Source: Candidatus Colenecus caballi (GTDB taxonomy: Bacteria; Bacteroidota; Bacteroidia; Bacteroidales; Bacteroidaceae). From it: DNA of 64,000 nucleotides. Below the pieces are notes generated by a model. It saw only the letters and a program-made list of their open reading frames with translations, was not told where the DNA came from and made no database searches. Made by a program: the position numbers and the translations under genes. The number at the start of each line of letters is the position of its first letter. Within the stretch, counting starts at the first letter, position 1. The stretch spans positions 1 through 64,000 of the forward strand of contig JAGHSY010000068.1 of NCBI GenBank assembly GCA_018065615.1. Reading direction: 5' to 3'. Positions 1 to 9,492 of the stretch are shown in pieces.

Positions 1-1
1 G

Positions 2-64
2 GCCGACAACCTGTTGCCTAACCCCTCCATTAAAAGACTCAATCTGCTCAAAAAAGTGAGCTAA
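2..64 (+). CDS. 3' end of an unidentified CDS (partial)
   Basis: An open frame enters from the left edge and runs 20 codons to a TAA at 62-64. Its last residues are basic and leucine-rich (ending LNLLKKVS). The frame ends 42 bp before the convergent stop of the acidic-protein gene, which suits a real gene end. So short a piece could also be chance, and no family can be assigned. Confidence 0.4.
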   Translation, partial: ADNLLPNPSIKRLNLLKKVS

Positions 65-106
65 AAAGAAAATGTTAACTTAACACCCTAGGACAGTCCC
101 CATTGA

Positions 107-550
107 TCAGTCAGCAAGCAGATCCTTGAGGAACTGGTCCAAATCCTCATCCAGTCCCTGCATCAGTCCCTGGCTGAGCAGGGTGTTGTCCTCATCGAAC
201 AGCATGAGTTCCGAAATGGTCTCCATGTCATCATCGACAAGCACGAAAGAGAACGGCTTCCAGATAGCCAGCTGCTCAAGCGGCTGGCTCTGGTCAATCT
301 GCTGAAGCAGACGGCGCAGTTCCTTTTCCATCACTTCATAAAAGTTCTCTTCAGGAATGTCCTGCAGATCGGACAAAGTGGCTGTGCCCAAGTCGCGGTC
401 ATCATCGGAAACGGTAACCTGACCAGTCTCACGGACCGGCTGGATATGGATGTCTGTTACGACAGACTGGTCATCGGACTTGCGGAAAGCCTTCAGGGCA
501 TTCTCAATGAGTTCCTTCAATTCCTGGAATGATGATTCGCTCAGTTTCAT
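107..550 (-). CDS. small acidic hypothetical protein downstream of secA
   Basis: This 147-residue protein is rich in Asp, Glu, Gln and Leu and has no signal peptide, membrane segment or cysteine, so it is probably cytoplasmic. I do not recognise the family. The N-terminal third is predicted helical; the C-terminal half carries runs of acidic residues and ends DLLAD. It lies on the same strand as secA and follows it after a 185-bp gap filled by a long palindrome, so it may be transcribed from the secA promoter through that structure. The ATG at 548-550 is the only good start. No function is proposed. Confidence 0.75.
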   Translation of the reverse strand: MKLSESSFQELKELIENALKAFRKSDDQSVVTDIHIQPVRETGQVTVSDDDRDLGTATLSDLQDIPEENFYEVMEKELRRLLQQIDQSQPLEQLAIWKPFSFVLVDDDMETISELMLFDEDNTLLSQGLMQGLDEDLDQFLKDLLAD

Positions 551-563
551 ATTGTCTTGTTTT

Positions 564-729
564 AGAATCTGTTTTGAAATGTTTGATTAAAAATTTTATG
601 AAAGATTTTCGAGATGAAAATCCGATTATTTGAAGGAGCAATGGAGGTCCATTGTGACTGAAAAGAAACGGATTTTTCAGCCGGAAAGATTTTATAAAAG
701 ATTAATTGGAACATTTCAAAACAAATTCT
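564..729. repeat. 166-bp imperfect palindrome between secA and the acidic-protein gene
   Basis: The outer arms 564-583 and 710-729 are reverse complements at 19 of 20 positions. The centre is a 7-bp perfect inverted repeat (CAATGGA 639-645, TCCATTG 648-654) around GG. Outer and inner arms share the same centre, 646.5. The intervening arms remain partly complementary, including a TTTTAT block and a TCCG block. On the minus strand this lies directly after the secA stop codon and would fold as one long hairpin in the mRNA. It could be a processing or attenuation hairpin or a MITE-like remnant. I see no transposase and no clear target-site duplication. Confidence 0.75.
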
Positions 730-735
730 GATGAC

Positions 736-3700
736 TTACATCATTTTGCCGTGGCAGTTCTTGAACTTCAGTCCGCTGCCGCACGGGCACGGGTCATTGC
801 GTCCCGGAGTCTTGTCCACCTTAATGGGTTCGCGCACCTGCTGGCGTGTGTCGCGGCCTGCGGCTGCACGCTGGTTCTGGTCATTCAGGTCAACCTTGGT
901 CTCATTGTACTGACGGCGCTGGGCACGGTTCTGTGCGGGGGCTTCACGTACGCGTTCAGGATCGGGTTCCGGAATCTGGCCGCGCATGAGTATGGTCACG
1001 GTCTGGTCATTCATCTTGTTGACCATGTTGTCGAACAGGGTCACTGACTCAAGCTTGAAGATGAGCAGCGGGTCTTTCTGTTCATAGCTTGCATTCTGGA
1101 CTGAATGCTTCAGTTCGTCAAGTTCACGCAGGTTCTCCTTCCAGCATTCGTCAATTGTATGCAGCAGTATTGCCTTCTGGAACGATGTGACAACGCTCCT
1201 GCTCTCCGATTCGTATGCCTCCTTCAGGTTGCACGGAATCTGATATACCCTGCGGCCGTCTGTGATTGGAATCAGAATGTTCTCGTAGTGGTCACCCTGC
1301 TCTTCGTACACTTTCCTTATAACCGGATTGACAATCTGGGCCATGCGTTCGCACTTGCGCTTGAAATTGTCCATGGCCGATGCAAAGATACGGTCTCCGA
1401 CCTCATCGGTCTTCATCTTTTCAAATTCGGACTCAGTGAACGGCAGTTCTATTGCAAGCACGCGGAACACCTCCATCTGAAGGCTCTCATAGTCCGCACA
1501 GTTTTCAGCAGCACCGGCGGAACGGTCATAGATCATGTTGGCAATATCCATGCCTATGCGCTCACCTATCAGGGCGTGACGGCGTTTCTCATAGACAACG
1601 GTACGCTGCTTGTTCATTACGTCATCGTACTCAAGCAGGCGCTTACGGGTGCCGAAGTGGTTCTCCTCAACCTTCTTCTGGGCCTGTTCAATACGTTTTG
1701 TAATGAAGCTGTTCTCAATCATCTCATCCTCCTGCAGTCCAAGCTTGTCCATAAGCGGTGCTATGCGCTCGGAACCGAACAGACGCATCAGATTGTCTTC
1801 AAGAGATATGAAGAAGACCGATGAACCCGGGTCACCCTGACGTCCGGAACGTCCGCGCAGCTGGCGGTCAACACGGCGGCTCTCATGACGTTCCGTGCCA
1901 ATGATGGCAAGACCGCCGGCAGCCTTGACTTCAGGTGAAAGCTTGATGTCCGTACCACGTCCTGCCATATTGGTGGCAATGGTCACAATGCTCTTCTGAC
2001 CGGCTTTGGCAACAATGTCGGCCTCCTTCTGGTGCAGTTTGGCATTCAGCACGTTATGCTCAATCTTGCGCATTGTAAGCATACGGCTCAGCTGTTCACT
2101 TATTTCGACCGATGTCGTACCGACAAGTACAGGACGTCCGGCCTTGACAAGGCTTTCTATCTCTTCGATTACAGCCTTGTACTTTTCACGCTTGGTCTTG
2201 TATATGCGGTCGTTCTGGTCAATGCGGGCAATTGGCCTGTTTGTGGGAATGACAACCACGTCAAGCTTGTAGATGTCCCAGAATTCTCCTGCTTCAGTTT
2301 CGGCCGTACCGGTCATGCCGGCCAGCTTGTGGTACATGCGGAAATAGTTCTGCAGCGTGATTGTTGCAAAAGTCTGGGTGGCAGCTTCAATGTTCACGCG
2401 CTCCTTGGCCTCGACAGCCTGATGCAGTCCGTCAGACCAGCGGCGGCCCTCCATGATACGGCCGGTCTGTTCATCGACAATCTTGACCTTGCCGTCTTCT
2501 GTCACAATGTAGTCAACGTCCTTCTCAAACATGCAGTATGCCTTGAGAAGCTGGTTGATTGTATGTATGCGGTCACTCTTTATGGCATAGTTGGTCATGA
2601 GTTCGTCCTTCTTTGCAAGACGGTCCTCATTTGACATGTCTGTCCTGGCCTCAAGTTCTGAAAGCTGTGATGCAATATCGGGCAGGACAAAGAATTCAGG
2701 ATCCTTATTGGTGCCGCTCAGCAGTTCCACGCCCCTGTCAGTCAGATCAACGCTGTTAAGTTTTTCATCAATTACGAAATACAGGGGTTCCACAGCTTCG
2801 GGCATACGCTTGTTCTGGGCCTCCATGTAAATCTCTTCGGTCTTCTGCATTCCCACCTTCATGCCCGGTTCACTCAGGAACTTGATTAAGGCCTTGTTCT
2901 TGGGCAGGGCCTTGAAGCTGCGGAACAGCGACAGGAATCCTTCTGCAACCTCATCCTGATTCTCGGAAACGACCTTCTTGCGGGCTTCGGCCAGGAACTG
3001 TGTAGCCAGACGCTTCTGGGCTTCATACAGTTGTTCGACCTGCGGACGCAGTTCTTCAAACATCTGGTCCTCACCCTTTGGAACAGGACCTGATATGATA
3101 AGAGGTGTACGGGCGTCATCTATCAGGACAGAGTCAACCTCATCCACAATTGCATAATTATGACCGCGCTGGACCAGTTCATTGGGGTGACCGGCCATAT
3201 TGTCACGCAGATAGTCAAAGCCGAATTCGTTGTTCGTACCGAAAGTGATGTCTGCACGGTATGCGTTGCGGCGCGCCTCTGAGTTTGGCTGGTGCTTGTC
3301 AATGCAGTCCACAGACAGGCCGTGGAACATATACAGCGGGCCCATCCATTCTGCATCACGCTTGGCCAGATAGTCGTTGACCGTAACTACGTGAACTCCG
3401 TTTCCGGTCAGTGCATTCAGGAACACAGGCAGGGTGGCCACCAGGGTCTTGCCTTCACCGGTTGCCATTTCGGCAATCTTGCCCTTGTGCAGAACGACAC
3501 CGCCGAACAGCTGCACATCATAATGGATCATGTTCCAGATTGTGTCATTGCCGCCGGCCACCCAGTGCTGCTGCCAAAGGGCCTTGTCGCCGTCAATGAT
3601 GACGAAATCATGCCTTGCAGCCAGATCACGGTCAAAGTCCGTGGCTGTCACTTCAACCTGGGCATTCTCCGTAAAACGGCGTGCGGTTTCCTTGATTATG

Positions 3701-4035
3701 GCGAACACATCAGGAAGGACCTCATCAAGAACCACCTCATAGCGGTCCAGGACCTCTTTTTCCAGTTTGTCTATCTGATTGAACAAAGGCTCGCGCTCTT
3801 CGACCTCGGTCTGTTCGACCTTTGCCTTGAGTTCATCAATCTTCTGTCTTTCAGGAATAGTGAAATCCTTTACCTTCTTTCTGATTGTCTGTGTAGCCTC
3901 ACGCAGTTCGTCATTTGAAAGTTTTTCGTACTTGGGGTAAACTGCCTTGATCTTCTCAACCCATGGCTGTATTTCCTTGATGTCACGGGTCTGTTTGTTG
4001 CCGAACAGCTTGCCTATAAATTCATTGAAACCCAT
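736..4035 (-). CDS. secA: SecA preprotein translocase ATPase
   Basis: ATP-driven motor of the Sec translocon, pushing unfolded preproteins through SecYEG. The protein has 1,099 residues, within the usual Bacteroidetes range, which exceeds E. coli SecA because of insertions. Visible motifs are the Walker A loop ATGEGKT at about residue 191, the DEVD Walker B box near 300, the [10 protein letters not shown] helicase motif, and a C-terminal zinc-binding SEC-C tail with CPCGSG followed by a Cys-His pair. The open frame extends 27 codons further upstream, but that part crosses the promoter. The ATG at 4033-4035, giving [10 protein letters not shown], matches family starts. It is divergent from ilvD. 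Confidence 0.97.
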   Translation of the reverse strand: MGFNEFIGKLFGNKQTRDIKEIQPWVEKIKAVYPKYEKLSNDELREATQTIRKKVKDFTIPERQKIDELKAKVEQTEVEEREPLFNQIDKLEKEVLDRYEVVLDEVLPDVFAIIKETARRFTENAQVEVTATDFDRDLAARHDFVIIDGDKALWQQHWVAGGNDTIWNMIHYDVQLFGGVVLHKGKIAEMATGEGKTLVATLPVFLNALTGNGVHVVTVNDYLAKRDAEWMGPLYMFHGLSVDCIDKHQPNSEARRNAYRADITFGTNNEFGFDYLRDNMAGHPNELVQRGHNYAIVDEVDSVLIDDARTPLIISGPVPKGEDQMFEELRPQVEQLYEAQKRLATQFLAEARKKVVSENQDEVAEGFLSLFRSFKALPKNKALIKFLSEPGMKVGMQKTEEIYMEAQNKRMPEAVEPLYFVIDEKLNSVDLTDRGVELLSGTNKDPEFFVLPDIASQLSELEARTDMSNEDRLAKKDELMTNYAIKSDRIHTINQLLKAYCMFEKDVDYIVTEDGKVKIVDEQTGRIMEGRRWSDGLHQAVEAKERVNIEAATQTFATITLQNYFRMYHKLAGMTGTAETEAGEFWDIYKLDVVVIPTNRPIARIDQNDRIYKTKREKYKAVIEEIESLVKAGRPVLVGTTSVEISEQLSRMLTMRKIEHNVLNAKLHQKEADIVAKAGQKSIVTIATNMAGRGTDIKLSPEVKAAGGLAIIGTERHESRRVDRQLRGRSGRQGDPGSSVFFISLEDNLMRLFGSERIAPLMDKLGLQEDEMIENSFITKRIEQAQKKVEENHFGTRKRLLEYDDVMNKQRTVVYEKRRHALIGERIGMDIANMIYDRSAGAAENCADYESLQMEVFRVLAIELPFTESEFEKMKTDEVGDRIFASAMDNFKRKCERMAQIVNPVIRKVYEEQGDHYENILIPITDGRRVYQIPCNLKEAYESESRSVVTSFQKAILLHTIDECWKENLRELDELKHSVQNASYEQKDPLLIFKLESVTLFDNMVNKMNDQTVTILMRGQIPEPDPERVREAPAQNRAQRRQYNETKVDLNDQNQRAAAGRDTRQQVREPIKVDKTPGRNDPCPCGSGLKFKNCHGKMM

Positions 4036-4095
4036 TATGCGGAATTTGTTATATGTTACTACTTGCCTGGTACATGCAAAATCCGTACCAAAATG

Positions 4096-4103
4096 CAAAG
4101 ATA
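4096..4103 (-). promoter_or_regulatory. Bacteroidetes -7 box for secA
   Basis: The minus strand reads TATCTTTG, a match to TAnnTTTG, 60 bp upstream of the chosen secA start. No good TTTG -33 element is seen at the usual spacing. Its position inside the extended open frame is the reason for rejecting the longer SecA start. Confidence 0.6.
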
Positions 4104-4173
4104 CTCTTTTTTTCAATCTTTCATGTCATATTTGTCAGTCTTTGGTCCGATGTACATTTTGCATAATTTTTTG

Positions 4174-4204
4174 TTTGAAGAATGAATCAGTTCGTATATC
4201 TTTG
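4174..4204 (+). promoter_or_regulatory. promoter of the ilvDBNC operon
   Basis: A TTTG at 4174-4177 is followed after 19 bp by TATCTTTG at 4197-4204, a full Bacteroidetes-type promoter. Predicted transcription starts near 4210, leaving a leader of about 35-40 nt before ilvD. That is too short for a peptide-coding attenuator, and no leader hairpin or T-box is visible. Confidence 0.75.
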
Positions 4205-4249
4205 CACCTTGATTATAATAGTTCGTATATATATACAATATTCATGAAT

Positions 4250-6052
4250 ATGAAGATACCTTTGAGAAGTGACCAGTGTACTACAGGCCGTAGAATGGCT
4301 GCAGCACGAGCCCTTTGGGTAGCAAACGGAATGAAGAAGGAACAGTTCGGCAAGCCTATAATTGCCATTGCAAATTCCTTCACGCAGTTCGTACCTGGAC
4401 ACACGCACCTTCATGAAGCGGCACAGATTGTCAAGGCCGAAATAGAGCGTCTTGGCTGTTACGCCGCCGAATTCGACACCATAGCCATTGATGACGGCAT
4501 AGCAATGGGACATGACGGCATGCTTTACTCGCTGCCCTCACGCGACATCATTGCTGACAGCGTGGAATACATGGTCAATGCCCACAAGGCCGATGCCCTG
4601 GTATGCATAAGCAACTGTGACAAGATAACCCCCGGCATGCTCATGGCCACCATGCGCCTGAACATACCCACCGTATTCGTGAGCGGCGGTCCTATGGAGG
4701 CCGGAGAATGGAAAGGACAGCACGTTGACCTTATTGACGCAATGATCAAGGCCGCCGATGACAGTTACTCGGACAATGACATAAGGACTCTTGAAGACAG
4801 CGCATGTCCCGGCTGCGGATGCTGTTCGGGCATGTTCACGGCAAACTCCATGAACTGTCTGACAGAGGCTCTGGGATTCGCACTTCCCGGAAACGGCACC
4901 ATTCTGGCAACCCACGCAAACCGTGTGCAGCTCATGAAGGATGCTGCAAAGCTCATTGTCAGGAACGCATTGGCATACTATGAGGACGGAGACGACAGTC
5001 TGCTTCCGTTGAACATAGCAAAGAAACAGGCTTTTGAAAACGCCATGACGCTTGACATTGCCATGGGCGGTTCGACCAACACCGTACTGCACCTGCTGGC
5101 TGTTGCAACAGAAGCCGGCGTGGATTTCAGCATGGATGACATTGACCGTCTGTCACGCAAGGTCCCATGCCTTTGCAAGGTAGCCCCGAACACCCAGAAG
5201 TACCACGTTCAGGAAGTGGGACGTGCCGGCGGTGTGCTGGGCATCATGCAGCAGCTGAAAAAGGGCGGTCTGCTGAACGTTCAGGCCATGAACGTGACCG
5301 GCTCAAACTACGGACAGCTGACCGATGAATACGATCTTGAAAAGCCACAGCCGTCAGCTGAGGCAGAACGCATATACGCATCGGCTCCGGGTGGCAGGTT
5401 CTGCAACACGCTGGGCGCACAGAACTGCATGTATGACAGCTTTGACACGGACCGTACGGAAGGCTGCATACGCGACCTTCAGCACGCATACTCCAAAGAC
5501 GGCGGTCTGGCTATCCTGAAAGGCAACATTGCCGTTGACGGCTGCGTTGTCAAGACTGCCGGCGTTGATGAAAAGATCTGGAAGTTCTCCGGCCCGGCAA
5601 AGGTGTTCGACTCACAGGAAGACGCCGTTGACGGCATCCTTGGCGGAAAGGTCGTATCAGGAGACGTGGTCGTCATTACACATGAAGGTCCCAAGGGAGG
5701 TCCGGGCATGCAGGAAATGCTCTATCCCACATCATACATCAAGTCAAAGCACCTTGGCAAGGAATGCGCGCTGATTACCGACGGCCGTTTCAGCGGCGGA
5801 ACATCGGGCTTGAGCATAGGCCACATATCACCGGAAGCGGCAAGCGGCGGTGCTGTAGGCAAGATTGTTGACGGAGACATCATTGACATTGACATACCCG
5901 CACGCAGCATAAACGTACGTCTCAGCGACAGTGAACTGGCGTCAAGACCAATGCGTCCCATGACCCGCAAGCGTGCAGTCCCCAAGAGCCTCAAGGCCTA
6001 TGCCAACATGGTAAGTTCGGCCGACAAGGGTGGAACCAGAATTATAGAGTAA
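4250..6052 (+). CDS. ilvD: dihydroxy-acid dehydratase
   Basis: Third step of valine/isoleucine synthesis: dehydrates 2,3-dihydroxy acids to 2-oxo acids using an iron-sulfur cluster in the cytoplasm. About 600 residues, normal for the family. Cluster ligands are visible in CISNCDK and CPGCGCCSG. Also present are the family signatures [10 protein letters not shown] and GGRF-like [10 protein letters not shown]. The frame is open back to 3947 but this crosses the promoter; ATGs at 4244 and 4250 are both possible, and 4250 (MKIPLRSD) fits homologues best. It is the first gene of the ilv operon, with 4 bp to ilvB. Confidence 0.96.
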   Translation: MKIPLRSDQCTTGRRMAAARALWVANGMKKEQFGKPIIAIANSFTQFVPGHTHLHEAAQIVKAEIERLGCYAAEFDTIAIDDGIAMGHDGMLYSLPSRDIIADSVEYMVNAHKADALVCISNCDKITPGMLMATMRLNIPTVFVSGGPMEAGEWKGQHVDLIDAMIKAADDSYSDNDIRTLEDSACPGCGCCSGMFTANSMNCLTEALGFALPGNGTILATHANRVQLMKDAAKLIVRNALAYYEDGDDSLLPLNIAKKQAFENAMTLDIAMGGSTNTVLHLLAVATEAGVDFSMDDIDRLSRKVPCLCKVAPNTQKYHVQEVGRAGGVLGIMQQLKKGGLLNVQAMNVTGSNYGQLTDEYDLEKPQPSAEAERIYASAPGGRFCNTLGAQNCMYDSFDTDRTEGCIRDLQHAYSKDGGLAILKGNIAVDGCVVKTAGVDEKIWKFSGPAKVFDSQEDAVDGILGGKVVSGDVVVITHEGPKGGPGMQEMLYPTSYIKSKHLGKECALITDGRFSGGTSGLSIGHISPEAASGGAVGKIVDGDIIDIDIPARSINVRLSDSELASRPMRPMTRKRAVPKSLKAYANMVSSADKGGTRIIE

Positions 6053-6056
6053 GCAC

Positions 6057-7766
6057 ATGGCTAACATTATGACTGGCGCCGAAGCGCTAATACAATCACT
6101 GCTTGATCAGGGTGTGGACACCACGTTCGTTTACCCCGGCGGTACCATTATCAGGGTGTTCGACGCCCTGTTCTCACACCGTCCCGAACTGAGGCAGATT
6201 CTGGTCCGCCATGAGCAGGGCGCCACACATGCAGCACAGGGTTACGCACGCATATCGGGCAAGACCGGCGTGGCCATTGTCACCAGCGGTCCCGGCGCGA
6301 CCAACACCCTGACCGGCATCAGTGACGCCATGCTTGACAGCACTCCTATTGTAGTCATTGCAGGACAGGTCGGAACCGATGCCCTTGGAACGGACGCTTT
6401 CCAGGAAATAGACCTGGTGGGCGTGACCCAGCCAATAACAAAATGGAGTTACCAGATACGCCGTGCCCAGGACATTCCATGGGCCGTCGCACGCGCATTC
6501 TACATTGCACAGTCTGGCCGCCCGGGTCCCGTAGTGCTGGACTTCTCCAAGACCGCACAGAACGAGACCATAGACTACAGGCCTGAAAAGATTGACTTCA
6601 TACGCAGCTACGTCCCGTCACCGGAACCTGACATGGAGCAGATTGAAGCTGCCGTATCTCTCATAAACAGCAGCAGCAAACCCCTTGTCCTGGTAGGCCA
6701 CGGAGTGGAGCTTGGTGGTGCGGAACAGGAACTGAAGGCGTTCATCGAAAAGGCCGATGCCCCTGCCGCCCGCACCCTGCTTGGTCTGTCCGCCCTTCCA
6801 TCGGACCACAGGCTGAACATGGGCATGCTTGGCATGCACGGCAACCTTGCCCCCAATGTCATGACCAACAGGTGCGATGTCCTGATTGCCGTTGGCATGC
6901 GCTTTGATGACCGCGTGACCAGTGACGTGAACTTCTACGCCCGCCAGGCAAAGATTATTCACCTTGACATAGACAAGTCCGAATTCGGCAAGAACGTAAA
7001 GCCCGATGTAGCCGTCCTGGGTGACTGCCGCAGGACTCTGGCGCTCATCACCGAACGCATTGACAAGGCCTGCCACAAGGAGTGGATTGACAGTTTCAAG
7101 CCACTTGAGCAGGAAGAGCATGAGAAAGTGATTGAAGGCGCCATACACCCCAAAAACGGTCCCCTGCTTATGGGCGAGGTCGTAAACGCCGTTGCGCAGC
7201 AGGCTCCTGCTAACGCGGCTCTTGTCACAGACGTGGGCCTGAACCAGATGTTCGCCGCCCGTTACTTCAAATACAACGTTCCCAGAAGCATAATCACTTC
7301 GGGCGGCCTTGGCACCATGGGCTTCTCACTGCCCGCAGCCATAGGCGCAACTTTCGGAACAGACAGCCGCATGGTATTCTCATTCCAGGGAGACGGCGGT
7401 TTCCAGATGAACATACAGGAACTGGGCACCATCATGGAGACAGGCGCTCCGGTCAAGATAATTGTCATGAACAACAGTTATCTTGGCAATGTAAGGCAGT
7501 GGCAGCAGATGATGTTTGACAGCCGATATTCTTGCACGCCGATGAAGAGCCCCGATTTCGGCCAGATTGCATCGGCCTACTCCATTCCCTACAGGAAGGT
7601 CACTGACCGCAGCCAGCTGGCAGATGCTGTCAGTGAAATGATTGCGGCTCCGGGAGCGTACATACTTGAGACAACGGTCATGTCCGAAGAAAACGTCATG
7701 CCAATGATTCCCGGACACAAGCCTGTTGACAAGATGATATTCACCATTGATGAAGATTGGAAATGA
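6057..7766 (+). CDS. ilvB: acetolactate synthase large (catalytic) subunit
   Basis: Thiamine-diphosphate enzyme that condenses two pyruvates, or pyruvate with 2-oxobutyrate, at the start of branched-chain amino acid synthesis. 569 residues with three domains: an N-terminal Pyr domain with the activating Glu in RHEQGATHAAQGYA, a central domain, and a C-terminal PP domain with GDGGFQMN followed by an Asn-Asn pair, the ThDP-Mg signature. The start ATG lies 4 bp after the ilvD stop. The stop overlaps the ilvN start, so the two subunits are translationally coupled. Confidence 0.96.
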   Translation: MANIMTGAEALIQSLLDQGVDTTFVYPGGTIIRVFDALFSHRPELRQILVRHEQGATHAAQGYARISGKTGVAIVTSGPGATNTLTGISDAMLDSTPIVVIAGQVGTDALGTDAFQEIDLVGVTQPITKWSYQIRRAQDIPWAVARAFYIAQSGRPGPVVLDFSKTAQNETIDYRPEKIDFIRSYVPSPEPDMEQIEAAVSLINSSSKPLVLVGHGVELGGAEQELKAFIEKADAPAARTLLGLSALPSDHRLNMGMLGMHGNLAPNVMTNRCDVLIAVGMRFDDRVTSDVNFYARQAKIIHLDIDKSEFGKNVKPDVAVLGDCRRTLALITERIDKACHKEWIDSFKPLEQEEHEKVIEGAIHPKNGPLLMGEVVNAVAQQAPANAALVTDVGLNQMFAARYFKYNVPRSIITSGGLGTMGFSLPAAIGATFGTDSRMVFSFQGDGGFQMNIQELGTIMETGAPVKIIVMNNSYLGNVRQWQQMMFDSRYSCTPMKSPDFGQIASAYSIPYRKVTDRSQLADAVSEMIAAPGAYILETTVMSEENVMPMIPGHKPVDKMIFTIDEDWK

Positions 7767-8317
7767 TGGAAAAGACACTATACACTCTGATTGTCCACTC
7801 TGAAAACATTGCCGGTGTCCTTAACCAGATCACCGCGGTTTTCACACGGCGTCAGGTCAACATTGAAAGCCTGAACGTATCGGCATCATCAATAAAGGGC
7901 ATCCACCGCTACACCATCACAGCATGGAGCGACAGGGAGACCATTGAAAAGATTGTCAACCAGATTGAAAAGAAGGTCGATGTCCTGCAGTGCCGCTATT
8001 TTACCGATGACGAGATTTTCATGCAGGAGGTCGCATTATATAAGGTGGTGACATCGGTCCTGATTGAAAAGCCCGCAATGAATGAAATAATAAGGAAGTA
8101 CGATGCCAAACTCATTGAGGTGAACCAGACATTCTCAGTAATAGAGAAGACCGGCAACACCCATGACATCATGGCCCTGAATGAGGAACTCACCGCCCAG
8201 GGCGGAATGCTGCAGTTTGTCAGTTCGGGACGTGTGGCAATTACCAGGGCACGCATTGAACATGTAAGCGAATACCTGGAAAAGGTAGGAAAGCAGTATG
8301 GAATAAAGAATTTATAA
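7763..8317 (+). CDS. ilvN: acetolactate synthase small (regulatory) subunit
   Basis: Regulatory partner of IlvB. It carries an N-terminal ACT domain (about residues 4-80, opening TLYTLIVHSENIAGVLNQI) that binds valine for feedback control, and a C-terminal ALS small-subunit domain. About 184 residues. The frame opens with a TTG at 7757, but the ATG at 7763, overlapping the ilvB stop in an ATGA junction, is the likely start. A second ATG follows directly at 7766. It lies 17 bp before ilvC. Confidence 0.94.
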   Translation: MMEKTLYTLIVHSENIAGVLNQITAVFTRRQVNIESLNVSASSIKGIHRYTITAWSDRETIEKIVNQIEKKVDVLQCRYFTDDEIFMQEVALYKVVTSVLIEKPAMNEIIRKYDAKLIEVNQTFSVIEKTGNTHDIMALNEELTAQGGMLQFVSSGRVAITRARIEHVSEYLEKVGKQYGIKNL

Positions 8318-8334
8318 CCCAAATAACTTTTATT

Positions 8335-9378
8335 ATGGCAAAAATGAATTTTGGCGGTGTCATTGAAGAGGTGATGACACGTGAAGAATTCCCTCTGGTA
8401 AAGGCAAGGGGAGTGTTGAAGAACGTAACAATCGCAGTCATAGGCTACGGTGTCCAGGGTCCCGGTCAGGCCTGCAACCTGCGTGACAACGGTTTCAACG
8501 TAATCGTCGGCCAGCGTCAGGGCAAGACATATGAAAAGGCTGTTGCCGACGGTTGGGTACCCGGCAAGACCCTTTTCTCAATCGAGGAAGCCGCACAGAA
8601 GGGCACAATCATCTGCATGCTTCTGTCCGATGCCGCCCAGATGCAGCAGTGGCCTGTCATCAAGCCCTATCTGACAGCCGGCAAGACCCTGTACTTCTCA
8701 CACGGCTTTGCAATCACCTGGAACGACCGCACCGGCGTTGTTCCTCCAAAGGATATCGATGTAATCATGGTCGCTCCCAAGGGTTCAGGCACATCACTCC
8801 GTACCATGTTCCTTGAAGGCCGCGGTCTGAACAGTTCATACGCAATCTATCAGGATGCATCAGGCAAGGCACTTGAAAAGGTTCTCGCCTTCGGTATCGG
8901 CATCGGTTCAGGTTACATGTTCGAAACCACATTCATCCGCGAGGCCACCAGTGACCTTACCGGTGAGCGCGGTTCACTGATGGGTGCAATCCAGGGTCTG
9001 CTCCTTGCACAGTACGAGGTTCTGCGTGAGAACGGCCACACTCCTTCAGAAGCATTCAATGAGACTGTCGAGGAACTGACACAGTCACTCATGCCGCTGT
9101 TCGCAGCAAAGGGTATGGACTGGATGTATGCAAACTGCTCGACTACAGCACAGCGCGGTGCTCTGGACTGGATGGTTCCTTTCCACGATGCCATCAAGCC
9201 TGTTGTTGAAAAGCTGTACGCAAGCGTACGTTGCGGTAACGAAGCCCAGATTTCCATTGACGCCAACTCAAAGCCCGACTACCGTGACGGACTTGAGAAG
9301 GAGCTCAAGGCACTGCGCGAAAGCGAAATGTGGCAGACCGGTGCAGTTGTACGCAAACTGCGTCCTGAAAACAACTGA
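8335..9378 (+). CDS. ilvC: ketol-acid reductoisomerase, class I
   Basis: Second step of the branched-chain pathway: isomerises and reduces acetolactate with NAD(P)H and Mg2+. 347 residues. The Rossmann motif is GYGVQGPGQA rather than the commoner GYGSQGHA form, a variant I associate with Bacteroidetes. The cofactor loop reads VGQRQGKTYEKA. Metal-binding acidic residues lie in the C-terminal knotted domain (for example EEATQ-like stretches around ETVEELTQ). Last gene of the operon; tandem terminators follow. The acyl-ACP thioesterase gene that I recall before ilvC in Bacteroides is absent. Confidence 0.95.
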   Translation: MAKMNFGGVIEEVMTREEFPLVKARGVLKNVTIAVIGYGVQGPGQACNLRDNGFNVIVGQRQGKTYEKAVADGWVPGKTLFSIEEAAQKGTIICMLLSDAAQMQQWPVIKPYLTAGKTLYFSHGFAITWNDRTGVVPPKDIDVIMVAPKGSGTSLRTMFLEGRGLNSSYAIYQDASGKALEKVLAFGIGIGSGYMFETTFIREATSDLTGERGSLMGAIQGLLLAQYEVLRENGHTPSEAFNETVEELTQSLMPLFAAKGMDWMYANCSTTAQRGALDWMVPFHDAIKPVVEKLYASVRCGNEAQISIDANSKPDYRDGLEKELKALRESEMWQTGAVVRKLRPENN

Positions 9379-9395
9379 TTTCTGTAACGGCATTC

Positions 9396-9429
9396 AAAAA
9401 AAAAGAGGGTGTTCATCCTCTTTTTTTTT
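9396..9429. terminator. first intrinsic terminator after ilvC
   Basis: Perfect 13-bp inverted repeat of nine A plus GAGG (9396-9408) and CCTC plus nine T (9417-9429), with an 8-nt loop. The A and T runs give U tails in both directions, so it can also stop transcription of the convergent ppiD-like gene. Confidence 0.85.
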
Positions 9430-9440
9430 GCTACAGACAT

Positions 9441-9478
9441 AAAGAAAGAGGATGGCCAAATGGTCATCCTCTTTCTTT
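9441..9478. terminator. second, bidirectional terminator between ilvC and ppiD
   Basis: A perfect 14-bp arm AAAGAAAGAGGATG (9441-9454) pairs with 9465-9478. The inner GCC/GGT adds three pairs, one a wobble. It lies 11 bp after the first hairpin and only 14 bp before the stop of the convergent gene. Both hairpins contain GAGG/CCTC and a similar top. Confidence 0.85.
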
Positions 9479-9492
9479 TATCAGAATTCCGA

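Noticed and set aside
706-3918. Several plus-strand open frames (60-239 codons) inside secA
   Set aside because: They are antisense shadows of the clearly real secA frame, lack promoters and show no recognisable protein features.
3947-4249. N-terminal extension of ilvD to 3947
   Set aside because: It crosses the secA start and both divergent promoters; homologues begin at the ATG near 4250.
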